From Rhizobium sp. SG_E_25_P2 (GTDB lineage: Bacteria > Pseudomonadota > Alphaproteobacteria > Rhizobiales > Rhizobiaceae), in the NCBI RefSeq assembly GCF_029892285.1, contig NZ_JARXVM010000001.1, forward strand, positions 310,001-374,000: DNA of 64,000 nucleotides. The letters are read 5' to 3'. The notes below the pieces were generated by a model. It was not told the DNA's origin and did no database searches. It worked only from the letters and a program-made list of their open reading frames with translations. This document shows positions 38,169 to 47,531 of this stretch, piece after piece. Numbering within the stretch: position 1 is the stretch's first letter; each line of letters begins with the position of its first letter. Made by a program: the position numbers and the translations under genes.

Positions 38169-38318
38169 CTATGGGGCGGGATTGGTGCGGGCGGCAGGTA
38201 TCTCGATCACCGCCGCCCGCTCGCGCGGTTCAACCAGATAGGCGAGCGAAAACAGAATGGCGTAGACGAATCCGACGAGAATGGCGCACCAATAGAGAAA
38301 TCTGAAAAGGGTGGGCAT
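38169..38318 (-). CDS. Small single-span membrane protein
   Basis: A 49-residue protein ([10 protein letters not shown]...) with one clear membrane helix at about residues 8-28, followed by a short arginine/glutamate-rich tail. It lies 11 nt upstream of xerD and on the opposite strand from aroK. GAGG precedes ATG 38318 by three nt; an in-frame ATG at 38330 is an alternative. I do not recognise a family, but a short membrane protein at this position between aroK and xerD fits what I recall of other Rhizobiales genomes. Confidence 0.65.
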   Translation of the reverse strand: MPTLFRFLYWCAILVGFVYAILFSLAYLVEPRERAAVIEIPAARTNPAP

Positions 38319-38498
38319 GGGCCTCGACATCCGGCGGACTTGGATACAAGCCGCGAAACTAGTTCCCCAACTCTTTACAGACTCCTTCGAAATTGAGCAA
38401 ATCCCTGTCGTCCTTTCCCGCCGCCGCTTGACGCCAGCGCCAGTTTTTCCGATAGGAACCAAGGATGATGGCGGCCGTGAGGCCGGAGAAAGGGTCAG

Positions 38499-39095
38499 AT
38501 GGACGTGTTCAGCCACGCCGGCGACGACAGCGCCGAACGCGCGCGCCGTGCGCTCGGCAAGCGCAATCTCGTTCTCGTCGGCCTGATGGGCGCGGGCAAG
38601 TCGGCGATCGGCAAGATCGTCGCCCATGAACTCGCCATTCCCTTCGTCGATTCCGACCACGAGATCGAGCGCGTCTCGCGCATGACGATTTCAGAATTGT
38701 TCACCGCCTATGGCGAGCCGGAATTTCGCAAGCTCGAAAGCCGGGTCATCCGGCGCCTGCTTCGCACCGGGCCGCGGGTGCTATCGACCGGCGGCGGCGC
38801 CTTCATGACCGCCGAGACCCGCGACGCCGTCCGGCAGAACGGCTTGTCGCTCTGGCTCGACGCCGATCTTGACACGCTGTGGGACCGGGTCAGCAAACGC
38901 GACACGCGCCCGCTGCTGCGCACGGAAAATCCGAAGAAAACGCTCGAAGACCTGATGATCGCCCGCTATCCGATCTATGCCGAAGCGCATCTGAGGGTAA
39001 AATCGCGCGACGTCAAAAAAGAACAGGTTGCCGACGAAGTGATCGCCGCCATCGCCGGGACCCTTGTCGAGCCCGAGAACGGAAAAGACATATGA
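38499..39095 (+). CDS. aroK: Shikimate kinase
   Basis: A 198-residue P-loop kinase that phosphorylates shikimate on the way to chorismate. LVGLMGAGKSAIGK is the Walker A motif, DSDHEIE binds shikimate, and GEPEFRKLESRVI plus STGGGAF are family signatures. RDTRPLL is the lid. It has an N-terminal extension of about 20 residues compared with enteric AroK. The stop overlaps the aroB start by 4 nt. Confidence 0.95.
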   Translation: MDVFSHAGDDSAERARRALGKRNLVLVGLMGAGKSAIGKIVAHELAIPFVDSDHEIERVSRMTISELFTAYGEPEFRKLESRVIRRLLRTGPRVLSTGGGAFMTAETRDAVRQNGLSLWLDADLDTLWDRVSKRDTRPLLRTENPKKTLEDLMIARYPIYAEAHLRVKSRDVKKEQVADEVIAAIAGTLVEPENGKDI

Positions 39096-40210
39096 GCATT
39101 GAAGCTGCCAGCACCGTCCATGTCGATCTCGGCGAGAGGTCCTATGACATCCTGATCGGGCCAGGGCTGATCGGCAATGCCGGCGAGGCCATCGCCAGCC
39201 GCCTCAAAGGCAAGCGCATGGCGGTGATCACCGACGAGCATGTCGGCGCGATCTATCTCGGCCCGCTGACCGAAAGCCTGGCGGCCCAGGGGATTTCGGT
39301 GCATCCGCTGACCCTGCCGGCCGGCGAGAAGACCAAGAGCTTCGCGCATCTGATGACGGTGACCGATCATGTGCTCGACGCCAAGATCGAGCGCAATGAC
39401 GCGGTGATCGCGCTGGGCGGCGGCGTGATCGGCGATCTCACCGGCTTTGCCGCCGGCATTGTGCGCCGTGGAACCCGCTTCATACAGATCCCGACCTCGC
39501 TCTTGGCCCAGGTCGATTCCTCCGTCGGCGGCAAGACCGGCATCAATGCCCGCCAGGGCAAGAACCTGATCGGCGTGTTCCACCAGCCCGATCTGGTGCT
39601 GGCCGACAGCGACACGCTGACCACGCTGTCGCCGCGCGAATTCCGCGCCGGCTATGCCGAAGTCGCCAAATACGGTCTGATCGACAAGCCCGATTTCTTC
39701 GAGTGGCTAGAGACGAACTGGCGCGACGTTTTCGCCGGCGGCGACGCCCGCATCCACGCCATCGCCGTCTCCTGCCAGGCCAAGGCCGATGTCGTGGCCA
39801 AGGACGAGCGTGAAAACGGTTTGCGCGCGCTTCTCAATCTCGGCCACACCTTCGGTCATGCGCTGGAAGCCGCCACCGCTTACGATTCCGCCCGGCTCGT
39901 GCATGGCGAAGGTGTGTCGATCGGCATGACGCTCGCTCACCAGTTCTCGGCGCGCATGAATTTGGCCAGCCCCGATCTCGCCGCGCGCGTCGAGGCCCAC
40001 CTCAGGGCGGTTGGCCTGCCGACGCGCATGGACGAGATCCCCGGCGAACTGCCGCCGGCCGAGATACTGCTCGAGGCGATCACCCAGGACAAGAAGGTCA
40101 AGAGCGGCAAGCTCACTTTCATCCTGACGCGCGGCCTGGGCGAAAGCTTCGTCGCCGACGACGTTCCGGCGTCAGAGGTGCTTACCTTCCTCCGGGAAAA
40201 GCGAGGCTGA
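39092..40210 (+). CDS. aroB: 3-dehydroquinate synthase
   Basis: A 372-residue NAD-dependent cyclase for the second step of aromatic amino acid synthesis. PAGEKTKSFAHL, ALGGGVIGDLTGFAAG, QIPTSLLAQVDSSVGGKTGIN and LNLGHTFGHALEA carry the substrate, NAD and zinc ligands. ATG 39092 is the start because it overlaps the aroK stop codon and matches the family N-terminus; the frame is open further upstream inside aroK. Confidence 0.96.
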   Translation: MSIEAASTVHVDLGERSYDILIGPGLIGNAGEAIASRLKGKRMAVITDEHVGAIYLGPLTESLAAQGISVHPLTLPAGEKTKSFAHLMTVTDHVLDAKIERNDAVIALGGGVIGDLTGFAAGIVRRGTRFIQIPTSLLAQVDSSVGGKTGINARQGKNLIGVFHQPDLVLADSDTLTTLSPREFRAGYAEVAKYGLIDKPDFFEWLETNWRDVFAGGDARIHAIAVSCQAKADVVAKDERENGLRALLNLGHTFGHALEAATAYDSARLVHGEGVSIGMTLAHQFSARMNLASPDLAARVEAHLRAVGLPTRMDEIPGELPPAEILLEAITQDKKVKSGKLTFILTRGLGESFVADDVPASEVLTFLREKRG

Positions 40211-40213
40211 GGC

Positions 40214-41080
40214 ATGAGCGATACCGGCTTCTGGCGACGCTTTTGGTCGTCCCTGTTGGGACGGCCCGACCCTGTCGCGGAAACCGAACGCCATGACGAC
40301 GGCGGATCGCCGGCCCAGAACGGGCGCAACGGAGCGCAGAACGGCCGCGACAGACCGCATGGCTGGGCGGAACTCGACGAGCGCGAGATCGCCGACATCC
40401 TGATCCATCGCACCCGGATGAAGGCGCTGAACGCCGACGATCCGCCCGAGGTCAATATCAGGGCGATTCTCGACAGTCCCTTCACCCGCATGCCCGTCTG
40501 GCGCGGCTCGATCGACAATATCATCGGCGTCCTGCATTCCAAGGATCTGCTTCGAGCGCTCGCCGAATCCGGCGCGACGCCCGAGACGCTCGACATCGTC
40601 AAAATCGCCGACAAGCCCTGGTTCGTGCCCGAGACCACCAGCCTGCGAGACCAGCTCGGCGCTTTTCTCAAGCGCAACACGCATTTCGCCATCGTCGTCG
40701 ACGAATATGGCGACATGCAGGGCATGGTCACCATGCAGGACATTCTCGAAGACGTGCTCGGCGACATGACCGACGACCGCGATATCGGCCTGCAGGGCGT
40801 GCGCAAGGAGGCCGACGGCTCGATCGTCGTCGATGGCGCTGTTACGGTGCGCGATCTCAACCGCGCCATGGGCTGGAGCCTGCCGGACAGCGAAGCGACC
40901 ACCATCGCCGGCCTTGTCATCCACGAATCCCGTTCGATTCCTGACGAACGTCAGGCCTTCACCTTTCACGGCAAGCGCTTTATCGTGATGAAACGGCTTA
41001 AGAACCGCGTGACCCGCCTGCGAATCCGCCCTGCCGAGGCAGTTTCGACGCCCAAGGCAAAGCCCGCCGCGCAGCCTTGA
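40214..41080 (+). CDS. CBS-pair/CorC-HlyC domain protein lacking the CNNM membrane domain
   Basis: A 288-residue protein with two CBS domains (about residues 75-200, containing SPFTRMPVWRGSIDNIIGVLHSKDLL and HFAIVVDEYGDMQGMVTMQDILEDVLGD) and a C-terminal CorC_HlyC transporter-associated domain. Full-length relatives start with a CNNM/DUF21 domain of three to four membrane helices and move Mg2+ or Co2+. Here the N-terminal 50 residues are polar and asparagine/glycine-rich, with no helix. The gene starts 3 nt after aroB. It could be a soluble regulator like TlyC/CorC or a derived form of the longer rhizobial protein. Confidence 0.85.
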   Translation: MSDTGFWRRFWSSLLGRPDPVAETERHDDGGSPAQNGRNGAQNGRDRPHGWAELDEREIADILIHRTRMKALNADDPPEVNIRAILDSPFTRMPVWRGSIDNIIGVLHSKDLLRALAESGATPETLDIVKIADKPWFVPETTSLRDQLGAFLKRNTHFAIVVDEYGDMQGMVTMQDILEDVLGDMTDDRDIGLQGVRKEADGSIVVDGAVTVRDLNRAMGWSLPDSEATTIAGLVIHESRSIPDERQAFTFHGKRFIVMKRLKNRVTRLRIRPAEAVSTPKAKPAAQP

Positions 41081-41134
41081 TTTAATCGATTGAAATAACT
41101 AGTTTCCGGCCAGCATGAACATCGGGAGAAGACC

Positions 41135-42748
41135 GTGCAGACCATCCTCGCCAAGTTGAAGGACGTAGCCCACGCCACCCAGGCCACCGATATCCGCGCC
41201 GCCTTCGCCGCCGACGCCGGACGATTCGACGCCTATCACGCCTGGTTCGAAGACCTCTTGATGGATTATTCGAAGACGGCTGTGAATCAGGAGATCATGG
41301 CGCTCCTGACCGAGCTCGCCGCCGCCGCTGATGTCGCGGGCAAGCGCGAGGCGATGTTCAAGGGCGAGATCATCAATTTCACCGAAGGCCGCGCCGTTCT
41401 GCACACCGCGCTGCGCAACCGATCCAACGCCCCCGTGCTCGTCGACGGCCGGGATGTGATGGGCGACGTCAACGCCGTCATCGCCGCCATGGGCAAGTTT
41501 GCCGAAGGCGTGCGCTCGGGCGCGATCACAGGCGCCACCGGCAAGAAGATCACCGATGTCGTCAATATCGGCATCGGCGGCTCCGATCTCGGTCCCGTGA
41601 TGACAACGCTGGCGCTCGCACCCTATCACGACGGCCCGCGCCTGCATTACGTCTCCAATATCGACGCCGCCCATATCGCCGACACGCTGAAGCTTCTCGA
41701 TCCCGAGACCTCGCTGTTCATCGTCGCGTCCAAGACCTTCACCACCATCGAGACGATGACCAACGCGCAGACCGCGCGGGCCTTCATCGCCAAGGCGCTG
41801 GGCGAAGGCGCCGTGCAGCATCATTTCGCCGCCGTGTCGACCGCGCTCGACAAGGTCGCCGCCTTCGGCATCGACGCTGCCCGTGTATTCGGCTTCTGGG
41901 ATTGGGTCGGCGGTCGCTATTCGATCTGGTCGGCCATCGGCCTGCCCCTGATGCTCGCCATCGGCGAAAAGGCGTTCGGCGAATTCCTCGACGGCGCGCA
42001 TGCGATGGACAACCATTTCCGCTCCGCGCCGCTCAACAAGAATATCCCGATGCTTCTCGGCCTGATCGGCTATTATCAGCGCAACGCGCTCGGCTACACA
42101 TCGCGCGCCGTCATTCCCTATGACCAGCGCCTCAGCCGCTTCCCGGCCTATCTGCAGCAGCTCGACATGGAATCCAACGGCAAGGGCGTGACCATGGACG
42201 GCAGCCCAGTCGCCGGTTCTTCCGGCCCCGTCGTCTGGGGCGAACCCGGCACCAATGGCCAGCACGCCTTCTTCCAGCTCCTGCATCAGGGCACCGACAC
42301 GATCCCGGTCGAATTCATGATCGCCAAGACCGGCTTTGAGCCGGAGTTGCGCTATCAGCACGAGTTGCTGATGTCGAATTGCCTGGCGCAGTCGCAGGCG
42401 CTGCTCAAGGGTCGCAGCCTTGAAGAGGCCAAGGCGCAGCTGTCGGGCATGGGCTGGGATCAGGCCAAGATCGACCATATCGCGCCGCATCGCGTCTTCA
42501 CCGGCAATCGTCCGTCGATCACCTTCGTCTATGACCGGATGACGCCGTTCGCGCTCGGCCGGCTGATTGCGCTCTATGAGCATCGCGTCTTCGTCGAAGG
42601 CGTGCTGTTCGGCATCAACTCGTTTGACCAGTGGGGCGTCGAGCTCGGCAAGGAACTCGCGACCGGCCTCCTGCCGGTGGTGCAGGGCAAGAAGGCAACA
42701 GACGGCCTCGATTCCTCGACCGCCGGCCTCGTCGCCGCTCTGTCCTGA
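41135..42748 (+). CDS. pgi: Glucose-6-phosphate isomerase
   Basis: A 537-residue enzyme interconverting glucose-6-phosphate and fructose-6-phosphate. [50 protein letters not shown] and [17 protein letters not shown] are the PGI signatures. The catalytic glutamate and histidine lie in the [11 protein letters not shown] and [16 protein letters not shown] blocks. Length is normal. It follows the CBS protein gene by 54 nt. A hairpin after the stop may end the transcript. Confidence 0.96.
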   Translation: MQTILAKLKDVAHATQATDIRAAFAADAGRFDAYHAWFEDLLMDYSKTAVNQEIMALLTELAAAADVAGKREAMFKGEIINFTEGRAVLHTALRNRSNAPVLVDGRDVMGDVNAVIAAMGKFAEGVRSGAITGATGKKITDVVNIGIGGSDLGPVMTTLALAPYHDGPRLHYVSNIDAAHIADTLKLLDPETSLFIVASKTFTTIETMTNAQTARAFIAKALGEGAVQHHFAAVSTALDKVAAFGIDAARVFGFWDWVGGRYSIWSAIGLPLMLAIGEKAFGEFLDGAHAMDNHFRSAPLNKNIPMLLGLIGYYQRNALGYTSRAVIPYDQRLSRFPAYLQQLDMESNGKGVTMDGSPVAGSSGPVVWGEPGTNGQHAFFQLLHQGTDTIPVEFMIAKTGFEPELRYQHELLMSNCLAQSQALLKGRSLEEAKAQLSGMGWDQAKIDHIAPHRVFTGNRPSITFVYDRMTPFALGRLIALYEHRVFVEGVLFGINSFDQWGVELGKELATGLLPVVQGKKATDGLDSSTAGLVAALS

Positions 42749-42758
42749 TCATGATCAC

Positions 42759-42783
42759 GCGCGGGAGCATCCTGTTCCCGCGC
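42759..42783 (+). terminator. Hairpin after pgi
   Basis: GCGCGGGA (42759-42766) pairs with TCCCGCGC (42776-42783) in an 8-bp stem. No T-run follows, so it is either a weak terminator or an RNA-stabilising structure ahead of the LysR gene. Confidence 0.4.
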
Positions 42784-42800
42784 CATTCCGGTGAGCGCCG

Positions 42801-43679
42801 ATGAATTGGGACGACATCCGCATCTTCCTCGCCGTCGCCCGCACCGGCCAGATCCTCGCAGCCTCCCGGCGCCTCGGCCTCAATCACGCCACGCTGTCGC
42901 GGCGGTTGACATCGCTGGAAGAAGCGCTGGAAACCCGCCTTTTCATCCGCCGCACCAATGGCTGCGAGCTCACCGCCGAAGGCGAGACCTTCCTTCTTTC
43001 CGCCGAGCGGATGGAAAACGAAATGCTGGAGGCGCAGGCCCGGCTCGGCCGCACCGACGCGGCGATCGCCGGCACGGTGCGCATTGGCGCGCCCGACGGC
43101 TTTGGCGTTTCCTTCCTCGCCCCGCGCATCGGACGTCTGATCGAGCGGCATCCGGAACTGCGCATCCAGCTCGTGCCGGTGCCGCGCTCCTTTTCGCTGT
43201 CGAGCCGCGAGGCCGATATCGCCGTCACGCTGGAGCGACCGGAACAAGGCAGGCTCGTTTCCTCAAAGCTCACCGACTATACGCTCGGGCTCTATGCGTC
43301 GCGCGGCTATATCGAACGCTTCGGTCTTCCGACGAGCGCCGATGACCTCAAGGCGCACCGGCGCATCGGCTATGTCGAGGACCTGATCTTCTCGCAATCG
43401 CTGAACTTTACCGGCGAAGTCATGCGCAATTGGTCGGCAGGCTTCGAGATCTCCTCGGCGATCGGCCAGACCGAGGCTGTCAGGGCGGGCGCCGGCGTCT
43501 GCATCCTGCACAATTATATCGCTCGCCATCATGCCGATCTCGTGCGGGTTCTGCCTGAAATCGCCATCACCCGAAGCTACTGGACGATCTTTCACGAAAG
43601 CGTTCGTGATCTCGCCCGTGTCCGCATTGTCGCAGACTTCCTGCACGAGATCGTGCGGGAGGAAAAAGGCGCATGGTGA
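42801..43679 (+). CDS. LysR family transcriptional regulator
   Basis: A 292-residue LysR regulator. The DNA-binding domain starts at once (MNWDDIRIFLAVARTGQILAASRRLGLNHATLSRRLTSLE). The effector domain runs from about residue 90. This version, with WDDIRIFLAVA and NHATLSRR, belongs to the branch that usually represses a neighbouring gene. The gene is downstream of pgi on the same strand with no divergent partner, so its target is unclear. Confidence 0.9.
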   Translation: MNWDDIRIFLAVARTGQILAASRRLGLNHATLSRRLTSLEEALETRLFIRRTNGCELTAEGETFLLSAERMENEMLEAQARLGRTDAAIAGTVRIGAPDGFGVSFLAPRIGRLIERHPELRIQLVPVPRSFSLSSREADIAVTLERPEQGRLVSSKLTDYTLGLYASRGYIERFGLPTSADDLKAHRRIGYVEDLIFSQSLNFTGEVMRNWSAGFEISSAIGQTEAVRAGAGVCILHNYIARHHADLVRVLPEIAITRSYWTIFHESVRDLARVRIVADFLHEIVREEKGAW

Positions 43680-43827
43680 GACAATTGATGCCTCAAAAAG
43701 CTCTTAGCCGGCGAATAAACCTTCGCCATTAACCGTCATTTTTGGGTATGGTTTCAAAAGTCTTGCGCTTTCGTCGGCGATAGTGCTGTAAGGCCGCAAG
43801 AGCCGCAGTCGTTTTCCGGGGGCACAC

Positions 43828-45729
43828 GTGAAAAACAACGTCAAATTCACCAGCAAACTTCGCTACTGGTTCGACCAGACCATGGCGGCGGGCACGGGCG
43901 CGCTGATCGGCTGGCTCGGCATCATCTCGCTTGTTATCATCATGGTGTTCGGTGCGATCATCGCGCTGACCGGTCTGACGCAGGCCGATGGCGAATCGTT
44001 GACTTTCAGCGAAGCCATGTGGGCATCGCTGATGCGCACGCTGGACGCTGGCACCATGGGCGGCGACACCGGCTGGGTGTTCCGCTTCGTGATGCTGCTC
44101 GTCACGCTCGCCGGCATCTTCGTCGTCTCCACCCTGATCGGCATCCTGTCCTCCGGCATCGAGAACAAGCTCGACGAGCTGCGCAAGGGCCGGTCCCAGG
44201 TGCTGGAAGAAGAGCACACCATCATTCTCAACTGGTCGCCGTCGATCTTCGACGTGATCGCCGAACTGGTGATCGCCAATGAGAGCCGCCGCAATCCGCG
44301 TATCGTCGTCATGGCCGACCTCGACAAGGTCGAGATGGAAGACGAGATTGCCGCCAAGATCGATGATCTCAAAAATACCAAGGTCATCTGCCGCTCGGGC
44401 GATCCGACCGATCTCACCGATCTCGCCATCGTCAATCCCAATGCCTCGCGTTCGATCGTCATTCTCTCTCCGGATGCGACAGATCCCGATTCCAGCGTGA
44501 TCAAGACCATTCTGGCCATCACTCAGAATCCCCATCGCCGCACCGAGAAATACCGGATCGCGGCGGAAATCCGCGACGTCCACAATGCCGAACTCGGCGC
44601 GATCGTCGGCGGCGACGAAACGCAACTGGTGCTGGCCGACGATCTGATCTCGCGCATCGTCGTTCACTCCAGTCGCCAGCCAGGTCTCAGCGCCGTCTAT
44701 ACCGAACTTCTCGATTTCGACGGATCGGAAATCTACACGATCCCTGCCGAGCCGCTCTCCGGCCGTTATTACGGCCAGGGCTGCCTCGCATTCGAAACCT
44801 CGACGCTGATCGGCCTGGTCACGGTTGACGGCAAGGTGGAGCTGAACCCGGCCAAGGATCGCAAGATCCTCGCCGAGGAACGCCTGGTCGTCATCGCCGA
44901 GGATGACGACGCCATCGAGGTCAAGGGCTTGCAGGGAACTATCGACACGTCGATGTTCAACGCCGCCCGCTCCAATGTGATCCAGCCGGAACGCACGCTG
45001 CTGCTAGGCTGGAACCGTCGCGCCCCGCTGATCGCCACGGAATTGTCGCGCTTCGTGGCGCCGGGCTCGGTCCTGACCATTGTTGCCGATACGCCTGATC
45101 TCGCTGGCAAGACTGCGGGCATCCGCCTCGCCTCCGACAATCTCACGCTCGACATCCGCAACGCCAATTCGTCATCGCGGGCCGAAATTCGCGCCCTCGA
45201 TCCGCTCTCCTACGATCATATCCTTGTCCTCGGCTATAACGAGGATCTCGACCCGCAGCCGGCAGACACGCGCACATTGGTCACGCTGTTGCATCTGCGA
45301 CAGGTCGCCGAGGAGGCCGGCCGCCGCTCGAGCGTCGTCTCGGAAATGATCGACGTGCGCAACCGCGAACTGGCCGAAGTCTCCAAGGCCGACGATTTCG
45401 TGGTCAGCAACAAGCTGGTCAGCCTGATGCTGGCTCAAGCCGCCGAAAACGAATTCATGTCGCGCATCTTCGGCAGCCTGCTCGACGAGGAAGGCGCAGA
45501 ACTCTATCTCCGTCCGGCTTCCAACTATGTGCAACCGGGCGCGACGGTGGATTTCTATCAGCTGACGCTGGCCGGCCTGATGCGCGGAGAAACGGTGATC
45601 GGCTATCGCCAGCGCGGCGTGACTGTGGATGAGCGCCGCCTTGGGGGCGTAAAGATCAACCCGTTCAAGTCCCAGAAGGTAACCTTCTCCGAGGGCGATC
45701 AGGTGGTCGTGCTGGCGTCAAACGGCTGA
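43828..45729 (+). CDS. CASTOR/POLLUX-type ion channel protein
   Basis: A 633-residue membrane channel with a large cytosolic part. Two membrane helices (about residues 25-48 and 84-108) flank a pore-loop segment in which TMGGDTGW (76-83) stands at the place of the selectivity filter. TrkA-N/RCK-like domains follow, with ILNWSPSIFDVIAEL and LLLGWNRRAPLIATEL marking two Rossmann-like repeats. It matches bacterial relatives of the plant nuclear channels CASTOR and POLLUX, which carry K+ or Ca2+. It starts with GTG 43828, preceded by GGGGG. Its own terminator follows, so it is monocistronic. Confidence 0.87.
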   Translation: MKNNVKFTSKLRYWFDQTMAAGTGALIGWLGIISLVIIMVFGAIIALTGLTQADGESLTFSEAMWASLMRTLDAGTMGGDTGWVFRFVMLLVTLAGIFVVSTLIGILSSGIENKLDELRKGRSQVLEEEHTIILNWSPSIFDVIAELVIANESRRNPRIVVMADLDKVEMEDEIAAKIDDLKNTKVICRSGDPTDLTDLAIVNPNASRSIVILSPDATDPDSSVIKTILAITQNPHRRTEKYRIAAEIRDVHNAELGAIVGGDETQLVLADDLISRIVVHSSRQPGLSAVYTELLDFDGSEIYTIPAEPLSGRYYGQGCLAFETSTLIGLVTVDGKVELNPAKDRKILAEERLVVIAEDDDAIEVKGLQGTIDTSMFNAARSNVIQPERTLLLGWNRRAPLIATELSRFVAPGSVLTIVADTPDLAGKTAGIRLASDNLTLDIRNANSSSRAEIRALDPLSYDHILVLGYNEDLDPQPADTRTLVTLLHLRQVAEEAGRRSSVVSEMIDVRNRELAEVSKADDFVVSNKLVSLMLAQAAENEFMSRIFGSLLDEEGAELYLRPASNYVQPGATVDFYQLTLAGLMRGETVIGYRQRGVTVDERRLGGVKINPFKSQKVTFSEGDQVVVLASNG

Positions 45730-45746
45730 GACGACGATATTTCTGC

Positions 45747-45782
45747 GGAGGGCGGGTGTTCGCGCCGCCCTCCACCCTTTTC
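45747..45782 (+). terminator. Terminator after the channel gene
   Basis: GGAGGGCGG (45747-45755) pairs with CCGCCCTCC (45765-45773) in a 9-bp stem with a 9-nt loop, followed by ACCCTTTTCC. It lies 18 nt after the stop codon. Confidence 0.75.
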
Positions 45783-45837
45783 CAGGTCCTGGAAATAGGC
45801 CATAGCTTGCGTGAAAAGAACAATGCAAGGCTTGGCA

Positions 45838-46833
45838 ATGACCGCTTTCGATGTGCTCACGATCGGCAACGCGATCGTCGACATCCTCTCCCGCTGCGAA
45901 GAAGATTTCCTCGTCGACAATGAAATCGCCAAGGGCGCGATGAATCTCATCGACGCCGAACGATCGGCGCTGCTCTATTCGCGCATGGGACCGGCGATCG
46001 AAGCCTCCGGCGGCAGCGCCGGCAACACCGCCTCGGGCGTGGCCAGCTTCGGCGGCAAGGCCGCCTATTTCGGCAAGACCAGCCGCGACAAACTGGGCGA
46101 GATCTTTGCGCATGACATGAAGGCGCAAGGGGTGCATTTCGCCACTCCGCCGCTCGGCGGCACGCCGCCCACCGCAAGCTCGATGATCTTCATCACGCCG
46201 GATGGCGAGCGTTCGATGAACACGTTTCTCGGCGCCTGCGTCGAATTGGGCGTCGAGGATGTCGAGCCAGAGGTGGTTGCCACGTCCAAGGTCACCTATT
46301 TCGAAGGCTATCTCTGGGATCCGCCGCGCGCCAAGCAGGCGATCCGCGAATGCGCCCGCATCGCCCATGAAAACGGTCGCGAAATGTCGATGACGCTGTC
46401 GGACAGTTTCTGCGTCGATCGCTGGCGCGATGAATTTCTCGAACTCATGCGCTCCAAGACCGTCGACATCGTTTTCGCCAATCGCGCCGAACTCCTGGCG
46501 CTCTACCAGACCTCCGATTTCGACGGCGCGCTCGACATGATCGCTAGAGATTGCGACCTCGCCGCCGTGACGCTCAGCGAGGAAGGCTCGATCATCGTCG
46601 CCAAGGGCGAGCGCATTCCGGTTCAGCCGCTTGCGGTGGACAAGGTGGTGGATACGACGGGCGCCGGCGATCTCTATGCGGCCGGCTTCCTGTTCGGCTA
46701 CACCAACGGCTTCGGTCTTTCCGATTGCGGTCGGCTCGGCAGCCTGGCCGCTGGCCTGGTGATCCAGCAGATCGGTCCGCGCCTGCAAACCTCGCTGCGG
46801 CAGGCCGCCCGCGACGCCGGCTTTATTTTGTGA
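45838..46833 (+). CDS. Adenosine kinase (PfkB family)
   Basis: A 331-residue ribokinase-fold sugar/nucleoside kinase. GNAIVDIL near the start, GGSAGNTASGVASFGGKAAYFGK for substrate binding, and DTTGAGDLYAAGFLFG with the catalytic aspartate are the two PfkB signatures. Rhizobial orthologues are annotated as adenosine kinase, which makes AMP from adenosine; a ribokinase-like activity is the alternative. ATG 45838 is chosen because AAGG lies seven nt upstream and the family N-terminus begins there; GTG 45811 and ATG 45823 are also in frame. The 3' end overlaps the convergent SH3 gene by 11 nt. Confidence 0.87.
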   Translation: MTAFDVLTIGNAIVDILSRCEEDFLVDNEIAKGAMNLIDAERSALLYSRMGPAIEASGGSAGNTASGVASFGGKAAYFGKTSRDKLGEIFAHDMKAQGVHFATPPLGGTPPTASSMIFITPDGERSMNTFLGACVELGVEDVEPEVVATSKVTYFEGYLWDPPRAKQAIRECARIAHENGREMSMTLSDSFCVDRWRDEFLELMRSKTVDIVFANRAELLALYQTSDFDGALDMIARDCDLAAVTLSEEGSIIVAKGERIPVQPLAVDKVVDTTGAGDLYAAGFLFGYTNGFGLSDCGRLGSLAAGLVIQQIGPRLQTSLRQAARDAGFIL

Positions 46834-47365
46834 AGGCCTCGCCCGGATAAGCGCCCCAGATCTCGGCCTGGCTCACCCAGCCTTCGACACCCTGCGCCTC
46901 GCCGTGGCACCATTGGCCATTGCATTCGTCGATCTTGAGAACCACGCCCGGCTGGAGCCGGGCGACGACGGATGCGCTGTCGCGCGAATCACTGCGCATG
47001 TTGACAAACACGTCATCGCCCTTGTTGCGCATCCAGGGAGCGGCGAGCGCGCTGCGGTCGCCAGACAGCAGCGAGTGGAACACCCAGCCTTCGGCCCCTT
47101 CGGCGTCGCGAATGCGCCGCCAGTTGTCATATTCCTGGATCACTTCGACCGGCAGGCCGGACTTGGTGTAGAGCCAGGACACCGCGTAATCCTGCCCCGG
47201 CCCGACCCGAAGATTGACTTTCTTGGCCTTGAGCGACACGAAGCGCGGCAAAGGCAGGCCGCTCGACCCCTTGGCCGCCTGGGCAAGCGCATCCATCGGC
47301 GCGCCGATGCCGGTGAGAAGGGCGAGCACGCCTGCGATGAAAACAGCTGATTTGCGCTTTGTCAT
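46823..47365 (-). CDS. Periplasmic SH3-domain protein
   Basis: A 180-residue exported protein. A signal peptide occupies about residues 1-28 (MTKRKSAVFIAGVLALLTGI...ALAQA). Two bacterial SH3 modules follow: KKVNLRVGPGQDYAVSWLY and DVFVNMRSDSRDSASVVARL, each ending in a GWV strand. Such modules bind peptidoglycan. In alphaproteobacteria the protein is found next to dehydrogenase genes, here divergent from one. The start at 47365 fits the signal peptide; the frame extends to 47410. Confidence 0.87.
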   Translation of the reverse strand: MTKRKSAVFIAGVLALLTGIGAPMDALAQAAKGSSGLPLPRFVSLKAKKVNLRVGPGQDYAVSWLYTKSGLPVEVIQEYDNWRRIRDAEGAEGWVFHSLLSGDRSALAAPWMRNKGDDVFVNMRSDSRDSASVVARLQPGVVLKIDECNGQWCHGEAQGVEGWVSQAEIWGAYPGEAFTK

Positions 47366-47531
47366 ATCAATGCTCCGGCCAGACCGAACGCCGGGGAAGA
47401 ACAGGGCCATGCGCTATCCCCCGAGAAGGAAGCGATTGTTTTCACAGGCGGGTCTGATTAAGACTATGCTTACCGCTGGGAGCATCGCCCAACTTGGTTA
47501 ACGGGCCGTCAACAGGATCGCGGAAGCAGGC

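Noticed and set aside
41099-42583. Long open frame (494 codons) antisense to pgi
   Set aside because: It lies wholly opposite a clear pgi gene, its composition follows from GC-rich codon positions, and it shows no recognisable domain.
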